A stretch of 64,000 nt of DNA from Mesonia aestuariivivens. GTDB lineage: Bacteria; Bacteroidota; Bacteroidia; Flavobacteriales; Flavobacteriaceae. The DNA is taken from the NCBI RefSeq assembly GCF_019311235.1, contig NZ_JAHWDF010000008.1, positions 1 to 64,000 of the forward strand, given 5' to 3'. The notes beneath the pieces were generated by a model that was not told where the DNA came from, did no database searches, and was given only the letters and a program-made list of their open reading frames with translations. How positions within the stretch are numbered: the stretch's first letter is position 1; each line of letters opens with the position of its first letter. Shown in pieces: positions 1 through 6,752 of this stretch. Both the position numbers and the translations under genes were made by a program.

Positions 1-95
1 CCTTTAATGCCAAAGTAAAGGCTTTTAGATCACAATTTAGAGGAGTGAGGAATACCGAATACTTCTTATATCGATTGATTAAATTATATTCTTAA
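1..95 (+). pseudogene. C-terminal end of an IS transposase (ISL3/ISAon1-like), cut by the window edge
   Basis: Reading from position 3, the frame gives 30 codons ending in TAA at 93-95, with the segments FNAKVKAFRSQFRGVRN and EYFLYRLIKLYS. This is the typical C-terminal tail of DDE transposases of the ISL3/ISAon1 type common in Flavobacteriia, where the residues after the last catalytic Glu read like FNAKIKAFR..RGV....FFLYRL. The rest of the gene lies left of the window, so I cannot tell whether it is intact. The sequence just downstream repeats its last codons and its likely IS end. The family assignment rests on recalled sequence pattern only; that this is a transposase tail is fairly secure, because a second, diverged copy of the same tail lies at 170-253. 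Confidence 0.7.
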
Positions 96-172
96 AATCG
101 TAAAAACCCAGATTTTAGACTTGATCCATTATATTCTTAAAATCGTAAAAACCCAGATTTTAGACTTGATCC
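83..172. repeat. Two perfect 45-bp tandem repeats at an IS end
   Basis: The unit at 83-127 is repeated exactly at 128-172. It holds the last codons of the transposase (through TAA at 93-95), a small inverted repeat (TAAAATC ... GATTTTA) and ends in ACTTGATCC. A related ending, GATTGATCC, follows the second transposase remnant at about 267-275, so the TTGATCC end looks like the right terminus of the insertion sequence. The duplication therefore covers the IS right end rather than host sequence; this interpretation is inference. Confidence 0.85.
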
Positions 173-253
173 ATAAAAGCATTCAGAAGTCAGTTTAGAG
201 GAGTGAAAAATGTAGAATTTTTCCTGTACAGATTAATCACAATTTTTGCATAA
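170..253 (+). pseudogene. C-terminal remnant of a second, related transposase
   Basis: In the frame ending with TAA at 251-253 the codons from 173 read IKAFRSQFRGVKN followed by VEFFLYRLITIFA. This aligns without gaps to the transposase tail at 1-95, with scattered substitutions (R to K, T to V, Y to F, K to T). An in-frame TGA at 167-169 and the lack of any upstream coding sequence show that only the last roughly 27 codons remain. The following bases to about 275 end in GATTGATCC, like the end of the first copy. It is best read as the stub of an older IS into or next to which the first element inserted. Confidence 0.7.
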
Positions 254-304
254 ACACAACAATTAGGATTGATCCGATTAAATTACTAAAAGTACTAAAA
301 TAAA

Positions 305-336
305 AAAAACCGAATTGATTTATCAATTCGGTTTTT
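305..336 (-). terminator. Rho-independent terminator after tRNA-Gln
   Basis: The arms 305-318 (AAAAACCGAATTGA) and 323-336 pair perfectly around a 4-nt loop. On the reverse strand the hairpin begins a few bases past the tRNA 3' end and is followed by a T run. The A/T tracts on both flanks make it potentially bidirectional. Confidence 0.8.
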
Positions 337-338
337 AG

Positions 339-411
339 TTGGCCTACTAGGGCTCGAACCTAGACTCTTCTGTACCAAAAACAGACGTGTTGCCAGTTAC
401 ACCATAGGCCA
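339..411 (-). tRNA. tRNA-Gln, anticodon TTG
   Basis: The reverse complement folds as a cloverleaf. The acceptor stem TGGCCTA pairs with TAGGCCA, the anticodon stem TCTGT/ACAGA encloses the loop TTTTGGT with anticodon TTG (reads CAA, Gln), and the T arm CTAGG-TTCGAGC-CCTAG is canonical. The discriminator is A and the 3' CCA is not encoded. A matched promoter lies at 428-458 and a terminator at 305-336, so it is a single-gene transcript. Confidence 0.95.
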
Positions 412-427
412 ATAATTATTTCGAGTG

Positions 428-458
428 CAAATATAAAACAAACTTTCATTCACACAAA
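428..458 (-). promoter_or_regulatory. Promoter of tRNA-Gln
   Basis: On the reverse strand a TTTG (455-458) is followed after 19 nt by TATATTTG (428-435). This fits the Bacteroidota primary sigma consensus TTTG-N(about 19)-TAnnTTTG, and it ends 16 nt before the tRNA 5' end. Confidence 0.75.
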
Positions 459-563
459 AAAAAATAAAAAAAATTTCAAAAAAATTTTCAATACAAAAGC
501 TTGGTCATACATTCGGCATTTATTCTTAAATTCGCTACCATTTAAAGACCTTAATAGCGCTAT

Positions 564-3500
564 ATGATAAATTTTGATTTTCAGAAGTGGAATAAAATTT
601 TAGGATGGTTTGTTTTCATCATCTCTTTAATTGCTTATATGTGTACTGTAGAACCTACAGCCAGCTTTTGGGATGCAGGTGAGTACATATCGACCGCGTC
701 AAAACTTCAAGTAGGTCACCCACCAGGAGCACCTCTTTTCCAAATGATGGGCGCCTTCTTTTCTATTTTTGCTTCAGATGCAGATCAAATAGCACTTATG
801 GTGAATTTAGTTTCTAGCTTTAGTAGTGCTTTTACCATATTATTTATGTTCTGGTCTATTACCATTTTGGTAAGAAAAATTGCAGGTCAAGAAGAAAGTT
901 TATCAACTTCAAGTAAAATAGCAGTTTTAGGAAGTGGCTTGGTAGGCTCTTTGGCATTTGCTTTTACCGACAGTTTTTGGTTTAGTGCTGTTGAAGCTGA
1001 AGTTTATGCCATGGCTAGTTTTTTAATGGCTGTTCTTTTCTATGTAGGTCTACTATGGGAAAGAGATATGTTTAAACCTAGAGGAAACCGCTGGTTAATC
1101 TTAATTGCCTTGATTATTGGGTTATCGTTTGGAGTTCATTTTATGGCATTGCTAACTATCCCAGCCATAGGGTTTCTATATTATTTTAAAAATACTGAAA
1201 AAATTACAGTTAAAAATTTCATTTTAGCGAATGTTATCGTGGTGGCTATTTTAATGTTTATTTTTAAATTATTACTACCATACAGCTTAACCTTTTTTGC
1301 CGTTGCAGAAGTTTTCTTTGTAAATAGCGTAGGGCTTCCTTTTAATTCAGGAACAATAATAGCCGCTTTAGCACTAATTGCTGTATTTTATTTTGGCTTA
1401 AACTTCACGAGAAAGAAAAATTACATTCACGCTAACACGTTAATACTTTGCATTCTTTTTATTTTTATAGGGTTTTCAAGTTGGATTATGCTACCTATTC
1501 GATCAAATGCAAATACTGTTATTAACGAAAACAGTCCTGATAATGCACGTGAATTATTAGCTTATTACAATAGAGAACAATATCCAGAAACAAAACTGTT
1601 TTACGGTCCTCAGTTTACTGATATTTACGGAGGTTTAGATGCGGACAACCCTTATATTGATGATAAACCAAAATATGAAGATGATGAAAAAACAGGGAAA
1701 TATGTGATTGTAAACGAATGGAAAAATACCAAACAAAATTCTAGCGCAGAGCATAAAACATTTTTACCAAGAATGTGGAGTACAGAACATATTGCCAATT
1801 ACATGCAATATACTGGCGCTATAGATTTTACCATAAAACCAGAGTACCAAAGTGAACAACAACTTATACAAACGGTTAACGATTTTAGAAATGCATACAA
1901 CCAAGGCCAAATCTCTAATGAAGATTACGCTAATTTCCTAACGCAATTTGCCCCATATATAAATGTAGAAAAACCCTCTACTGCTTCAAACTTCAAGTAT
2001 TTATTTGAGTTTCAAATGGGCTATATGTACTGGCGTTATTTTATGTGGAATTTTGTTGGTCGCCAAGACGATATTCAGGGCCATGGAGACATGCATGGAA
2101 ATTGGATTAGTGGCATAGATTTTATAGACGAAATTTTCAGGTTTTCTCAAGACAACCTTCCTAGTGATGTAAAAAACAATAAAGGAAGAAACACCTACTT
2201 CTTCTTACCGCTTATTTTAGGGCTAATTGGTTTCTTTTTCCACCTTAATAGAGATAATAAAAACTTCTGGGTCTTACTGGTCTTTTTCTTATTTACTGGT
2301 ATTGCCTTAAAGATATATTTAAACGAACGACCTTTTGAACCTAGAGAACGTGATTATGCCTTAGTAGGTTCATTTTACGTGTTTGCCATTTGGATAGGTT
2401 TCGGGGTTTACGCGCTTTTTGAAGCACTCAAGAAATACCTAACTCCTAAAATATTAGCGCCTCTAGTAACCGTAGTTTGTTTACTTGCGGTTCCTGGTGT
2501 TTTAATCGCCAATAACTGGGACGATCATGACCGCTCAAATAAAAGAACAGCCACTTCAATGGCAAAAATGTACTTAGATTCTGTAGATGAAAACGCTATT
2601 TTATTCACCATTGGAGATAACGATACTTTTGCGTTATGGTATGCGCAAGAAATTGAAGGTTACCGTACTGATGTACGAGTTATTAACACTTCGTTATTTG
2701 CTACAGATTGGTATATCGATCAAATGAAGCGAGCTGCTTACGAAAGCCCTGCTGTTAAAACCTCTTTAGAGCATAGAAATTATAGTTATGGCACCAACGA
2801 TTATGTACGTTATTATAAAGACCCTAGAGTAAAAGATACAATGTTGGTCGATAACTGGATTAAATACATAAAAAGTGACAACCCTAGTACTAAAGTAGAG
2901 ATGCAAAACAACCAAAGCATTAATACCTTTCCTACAAAAAATATAAGGCTTCCAGTGAGCGCTACCAATGCAATTAAAAGTGGTATCGTAAAAGAAAAAG
3001 ACAGAGATAAAATTGCACCTTATATAGATATTACTATTAATGGTGACGCCATTTATAAAAACCGACTTTTAATGTTAGACGTTGTCGCTAATACCGATTG
3101 GAAACGACCTATCTATTTTACCGGCGGAAGCTTTAATGACTCTGACTATTTATGGATGAAAGATTACCTTCAGCTAGATGGCGTTTGTTATAAATTAGTT
3201 CCTATAAAAACCAAAATAGATCCAAGAAACCCATACAATATGGGAAGAATAGATGCAGATAAAATGTATGATATTGTAATGAATTGGGATTGGGGAAATT
3301 CTGGAAATGATAATTTATATTACGATCCAGAAACTCGCAAAAACTCTATCACCTATCGCGGAAATTTAGCGAGATTAGTAGAAGAACTCATTGCAGAAAG
3401 AGACACCATAAGAACGAAAAAAATATTAGACTTAGGCATGGAAAAAATGCCAGTAGATAAATTTGGCTATTACACCTTAGTAGAACCATTTATTAGCGGA

Positions 3501-3893
3501 TATTATGAAATTGGTGAAATTGATAAGGCTAGAAAAATCTGGGAAGAAGTAGCTACTAAATATCACGAAAACTTAGACTATTTCAGTAAATTACCTTTAA
3601 GAGATCAATATAGATTAGGAGATGAAATTATCACTAATATTGAGCGTTACAGAAGCCTGGTCGATATTCTAATTATTCAGCAAGATGAAAAACTGATGAA
3701 AGCTAAAGCTGAAGAGTTTAATAATTACCTGAAAAAATTTAAACATTTCTATGATAGCGAAGAAGGTTTTGACAGTGAAGAACCGCTAGAAAATGCTTTA
3801 GAGCAAAACAACCCCGATATAGATGGTTTAAATAACGAATTAAGACAACCAAGCACCATAAATGACAGCAGTAGTCTACCTCCAAACCAATAA
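564..3893 (+). CDS. DUF2723 / GT117-family membrane glycosyltransferase
   Basis: This 1109-residue polytopic membrane protein opens with the hallmark DUF2723 segment at about 10-70: a first membrane helix, then TVEPTASFWDAGEYI and KLQVGHPPGAP, which resemble the acidic catalytic loop of protein O-mannosyltransferases (GT39/GT83-like). Many hydrophobic helices follow to about residue 330, with a second group near 560-660; the C-terminal third (from about 680) is soluble and includes FTIGDNDTFALWYAQEI. The family (CAZy GT117) is near universal in Bacteroidota and is thought to act in protein O-glycosylation in the inner membrane; which sugar it transfers cannot be read here. The deacetylase gene begins 5 nt after the stop codon, so the two are probably cotranscribed. 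No SD is visible at the ATG. Confidence 0.85.
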   Translation: MINFDFQKWNKILGWFVFIISLIAYMCTVEPTASFWDAGEYISTASKLQVGHPPGAPLFQMMGAFFSIFASDADQIALMVNLVSSFSSAFTILFMFWSITILVRKIAGQEESLSTSSKIAVLGSGLVGSLAFAFTDSFWFSAVEAEVYAMASFLMAVLFYVGLLWERDMFKPRGNRWLILIALIIGLSFGVHFMALLTIPAIGFLYYFKNTEKITVKNFILANVIVVAILMFIFKLLLPYSLTFFAVAEVFFVNSVGLPFNSGTIIAALALIAVFYFGLNFTRKKNYIHANTLILCILFIFIGFSSWIMLPIRSNANTVINENSPDNARELLAYYNREQYPETKLFYGPQFTDIYGGLDADNPYIDDKPKYEDDEKTGKYVIVNEWKNTKQNSSAEHKTFLPRMWSTEHIANYMQYTGAIDFTIKPEYQSEQQLIQTVNDFRNAYNQGQISNEDYANFLTQFAPYINVEKPSTASNFKYLFEFQMGYMYWRYFMWNFVGRQDDIQGHGDMHGNWISGIDFIDEIFRFSQDNLPSDVKNNKGRNTYFFLPLILGLIGFFFHLNRDNKNFWVLLVFFLFTGIALKIYLNERPFEPRERDYALVGSFYVFAIWIGFGVYALFEALKKYLTPKILAPLVTVVCLLAVPGVLIANNWDDHDRSNKRTATSMAKMYLDSVDENAILFTIGDNDTFALWYAQEIEGYRTDVRVINTSLFATDWYIDQMKRAAYESPAVKTSLEHRNYSYGTNDYVRYYKDPRVKDTMLVDNWIKYIKSDNPSTKVEMQNNQSINTFPTKNIRLPVSATNAIKSGIVKEKDRDKIAPYIDITINGDAIYKNRLLMLDVVANTDWKRPIYFTGGSFNDSDYLWMKDYLQLDGVCYKLVPIKTKIDPRNPYNMGRIDADKMYDIVMNWDWGNSGNDNLYYDPETRKNSITYRGNLARLVEELIAERDTIRTKKILDLGMEKMPVDKFGYYTLVEPFISGYYEIGEIDKARKIWEEVATKYHENLDYFSKLPLRDQYRLGDEIITNIERYRSLVDILIIQQDEKLMKAKAEEFNNYLKKFKHFYDSEEGFDSEEPLENALEQNNPDIDGLNNELRQPSTINDSSSLPPNQ

Positions 3894-3898
3894 GTTTT

Positions 3899-4543
3899 AT
3901 GAAGTGGTTTAATCGTAGTGTTTTCCTCTTAAAAAAATTATACCCAAAAAGAGTTTGGTCTATAAAAACATCATCAAAAGTAATTTATCTTACTTTTGAT
4001 GATGGACCAATCCCTGAAGTCACTCCTTGGGTGCTAAAGATGCTCACTAAATATAATGCCAAAGCTACGTTCTTTTGTATTGGCGAAAATGTTGAAAAAA
4101 ATCGTGGTATTTTCAATCAAGTAAAAGCTAATGGTCACAGTATTGGCAATCACACCTATAATCATTTAAATAGCAAAAAAAACAATACTAAGAATTACCT
4201 CAACAACATTAAACTCTTTGAAGATCTTAAACTAAAAACGAATCTTTTTAGACCACCATACGGAAATTGCAAAACCTCTGAAGCTAGACAACTTTTAAAT
4301 AGAGGGTATAAAATTATAATGTGGAGTGTGATTAGCGAAGATTACGATAAAGATGTGAATCCACAGCAATGTTTACAAACAGTTACATCACTTTCTAAAG
4401 CCGGAAGCATTATTGTTTTTCATGATAGCTTAAAAGCAGAAAAAAACCTTCGGTATACACTACCAAAGGTCTTAGAATATTATAGTAAAAAAGGATTTAC
4501 ATTTAAAGCTCTTCCTGTAAATGCTGCTGCATTAAAGCGGTAA
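3899..4543 (+). CDS. Polysaccharide deacetylase (NodB homology domain)
   Basis: A 214-residue carbohydrate esterase family 4 protein. The metal-binding motif is TFDDGP at 32-37, with the zinc histidines in SIGNHTYNH (H85, H89). The RPPYGN motif is at 118-123 and the last catalytic motif IVFHDS at 172-177. Such enzymes remove N-acetyl groups from peptidoglycan or other amino sugars. The N terminus has no clear signal peptide, only a basic amphipathic stretch, so export is uncertain. The gene starts 5 nt after the GT117 gene, an arrangement that suggests a shared envelope-glycan role. Its 3' end overlaps the convergent thioredoxin-like gene by 41 bp. Confidence 0.85.
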   Translation: MKWFNRSVFLLKKLYPKRVWSIKTSSKVIYLTFDDGPIPEVTPWVLKMLTKYNAKATFFCIGENVEKNRGIFNQVKANGHSIGNHTYNHLNSKKNNTKNYLNNIKLFEDLKLKTNLFRPPYGNCKTSEARQLLNRGYKIIMWSVISEDYDKDVNPQQCLQTVTSLSKAGSIIVFHDSLKAEKNLRYTLPKVLEYYSKKGFTFKALPVNAAALKR

Positions 4544-4811
4544 GTGTTTCAGAATTTTCAACACCACTTTTTCTCCAAATCATTTCTCCCTTTTTATAAA
4601 GTACCAACGTAGGTAATACTTTTACACGAAGCGCCTGAGCTAAACGCTGATTTTTTTCTACATCAATTTTAATCACTTTACCTTTATTTCTTACCGCATG
4701 AGATACCTCTTTTAAAACCTCATGCATATCTACAGTATTTGTATTTCTGTAGGCATTAAAACTTAAAAGAACAGGAAATTCCTGATCGATGATCTCTCCA
4801 AATTTTGACAT
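4503..4811 (-). CDS. Thioredoxin-fold protein without the CxxC motif
   Basis: This 102-residue protein matches the thioredoxin fold: a beta strand VLLSFNA at 14-20, IKIDVEKN at 48-54, the cis-proline strand VLPTLVLYKKG at 66-75 and a C-terminal amphipathic helix. At the place where WCGPC should stand (about 20-26) it reads AYRNTNT, and the protein has no cysteine at all. It therefore cannot catalyse dithiol exchange and probably binds a partner. It is convergent with the deacetylase, and the two reading frames share 41 bp at their 3' ends. Fold assignment is confident; role is unknown. Confidence 0.8.
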   Translation of the reverse strand: MSKFGEIIDQEFPVLLSFNAYRNTNTVDMHEVLKEVSHAVRNKGKVIKIDVEKNQRLAQALRVKVLPTLVLYKKGEMIWRKSGVENSETLTALMQQHLQEEL

Positions 4812-4915
4812 ATCTTTTTTATTCTAATAAAAATAATTAAGCTAAGATTTTCCTACAAACAATTAAGAATTTATTAAGATTCAAGAAAATAATGAAAATC
4901 TATAAACTGATCTAT

Positions 4916-6133
4916 TTAAGATTTCTTCTTTAACTTAATGACTGTAATTTCTGGCCAAATCCCTACCCTTCCTGGGTAGCCTAAATAACCAAAACCTCTA
5001 TTTACGTTAATATAATTACCAAATTCTTTATAAATTCCTGCCCAGTTCTTGTAACGATATTTTATTGGACTCCATTTAATCCATCCTGGTATCTCAATCC
5101 CAAATTGCATTCCGTGGGTATGTCCGCTTAACGTCAGTTGATATTTTTTAGGATCGTTTTTTAGCTTTTCTTGCCAGTAAGAAGGATCGTGGCTTAGCAT
5201 TATTTTAAAATCTTTTGATGAAAGCCCTTCCGAAGCCTTATCTGCATCACCGTGTTTTACAAAACCGCCAGCTCCCCAATTTTCTACTCCCACAATCGCA
5301 AGCTGGTCATCACCTCTTTCTAATATTTTATGTTCATTAAGCAATAAATTCCACCCCATTTCTCTTTGAAGTTCTTTAAGTTGCAAAAGGTTTTCTGCTT
5401 TTGCCTTATTACTTTCCCAATCTACATAATCACCATAATCGTGATTTCCTAAAATAGAATATACACCATCTTTTGCCGTTAAAGTTGAAAAAAGCGCCTT
5501 CCAATCGTTCATTTCGGTAGCCATATTATTCACCAAATCACCGGTAAAGAAAATCATATCACTTTTCTGTTCATTAACCAAATTTACAGCATATTCAATT
5601 TCAGGATGGCTATCAAAACTTCCGCTATGCACATCACTTATTTGGGTAATTTGATAACCGTCAAAAGCATCAGGTAAATCATCAAACTCTAATTCGTATT
5701 TTAACACTTGAAAATTATACTTCCCTTTATACATACCGTATAGTAAAGAAGCAAATGGAATAGCGGCAATACCTAATGCTATTTTACTCACAAAGCCTCT
5801 TCGCGACGGGATCATCTTTTCAGCTTGATTATCAGTTATTTTTCTCACTCCGCCAATCACCAACCTAACTAAATCTTCCCCAAACAAGAAAAGCACCAAT
5901 ATAATCTTAGCAGAAAGTACCGATAGTAAAAATCCGAACGCATAACTTTTTGATACAGAAAGCACTCTACCTTCTCCACTTTGTAAAAACTGAAAAAGAA
6001 AATTACCCAACACCAATACAGAAATACCTAAATACAAGTAATGTACCCAGCTTATTTTAGTTATTGTTTTTATAGCTTGAAAAGCATAAATATCAACTAA
6101 GACATAAATGACAATAAAAATTATCCAGCGCAT
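4916..6133 (-). CDS. Membrane-anchored calcineurin-like metallophosphoesterase
   Basis: A 405-residue protein with hydrophobic helices at about 3-22, 31-50 and 63-84, then a further one at about 115-134, followed by a metallophosphatase domain. The metal ligands are all present: SDVHSG with D167 and H169, GDLVNN at 198-203, GNHDYG at 229-234, SHDP with H315, and GHTHG at 337-341. It resembles the YkuE/LpxH-like group that cleaves phosphoesters, often lipid-linked ones, outside the cytoplasm. Just before the last helix stands SRRGFVSK (110-117), close to a twin-arginine signal. A TATCTTTG box at 6148-6155 lies close upstream of the ATG. Confidence 0.85.
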   Translation of the reverse strand: MRWIIFIVIYVLVDIYAFQAIKTITKISWVHYLYLGISVLVLGNFLFQFLQSGEGRVLSVSKSYAFGFLLSVLSAKIILVLFLFGEDLVRLVIGGVRKITDNQAEKMIPSRRGFVSKIALGIAAIPFASLLYGMYKGKYNFQVLKYELEFDDLPDAFDGYQITQISDVHSGSFDSHPEIEYAVNLVNEQKSDMIFFTGDLVNNMATEMNDWKALFSTLTAKDGVYSILGNHDYGDYVDWESNKAKAENLLQLKELQREMGWNLLLNEHKILERGDDQLAIVGVENWGAGGFVKHGDADKASEGLSSKDFKIMLSHDPSYWQEKLKNDPKKYQLTLSGHTHGMQFGIEIPGWIKWSPIKYRYKNWAGIYKEFGNYINVNRGFGYLGYPGRVGIWPEITVIKLKKKS

Positions 6134-6147
6134 CGTTTATTTTTGCG

Positions 6148-6155
6148 CAAAGATA
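6148..6155 (-). promoter_or_regulatory. -7 box of the metallophosphoesterase promoter
   Basis: The reverse strand reads TATCTTTG, ending 14 nt before the ATG at 6133. A TSS a few bases downstream would give a leader of about 10 nt. No clear -33 TTTG was found. Confidence 0.5.
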
Positions 6156-6269
6156 ATTCTCTTTTTAGGTTTATATAAGTAATCAATAGTTTTAACGCAA
6201 TTTGTTTATTTAACGCTCTACTCAAAACAACTAATCGCATTTCTTATATAGCTAAATGAAAAGTTTAAT

Positions 6270-6277
6270 TATTTTTG
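6270..6277 (+). promoter_or_regulatory. -7 box upstream of the His-rich lipoprotein
   Basis: TATTTTTG at 6270-6277 fits TAnnTTTG. It ends only 6 nt before the first possible ATG (6284) and 18 nt before the next one (6296). It therefore favours either a leaderless start at 6284 or translation from 6296. Confidence 0.45.
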
Positions 6278-6283
6278 AAATAA

Positions 6284-6667
6284 ATGTTATTTTACATGTA
6301 TCGAATAAAAAATAAATACACTTGTATTCTCATTGTTTTATGTTTCGCCTTAGTTACATCTTGCCAAAAAGAAGAAGAAGCTTTTGAAGGGATTTGGGAG
6401 AATTCTGGCTATTATGGTACTTTAAGATTAGAGATTAATAAAGAAGGAGATCATTACTCTGTGTTACATAGCCACATTCCTCCTAAGAAAGACCACGCCC
6501 ATGATCATGAACACAGCGACGAGAAGAAAAACACCAAGATAAATGCTCGTGAAGAAAATCAAGTTTTACTTTTAGAAGTAGATGGCAAGCAACAAAAAGC
6601 TATACTTTCTAAAGATAAAACTTACCTTACCGCTTTTGACAGAAAATATTATAAAAAAATTAATTAG
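6284..6667 (+). CDS. Small lipoprotein with a His-rich segment
   Basis: A protein of 127 residues, or 123 if the ATG at 6296 is used. A hydrophobic signal peptide ends in the lipobox LVTSC, giving a lipidated cysteine at residue 27. The mature part has EGIWENSGYYGTLRLEI, then a stretch KDHAHDHEHSDEKK (about 70-83) with four histidines spaced by acidic residues, then a beta-rich end. I do not recognise a family. The His/Asp/Glu cluster looks able to bind divalent metals such as zinc, nickel or copper, but this is inference. The gene stands alone between the divergent phosphoesterase and polA. Confidence 0.75.
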   Translation: MLFYMYRIKNKYTCILIVLCFALVTSCQKEEEAFEGIWENSGYYGTLRLEINKEGDHYSVLHSHIPPKKDHAHDHEHSDEKKNTKINAREENQVLLLEVDGKQQKAILSKDKTYLTAFDRKYYKKIN

Positions 6668-6752
6668 AAAATTAAAGTTTGAGCAATTCACACGAATCAC
6701 TTTTCAACTTAATTGAATCTAACCAATTGTTTAAAATTAGAAAACCCATTAT

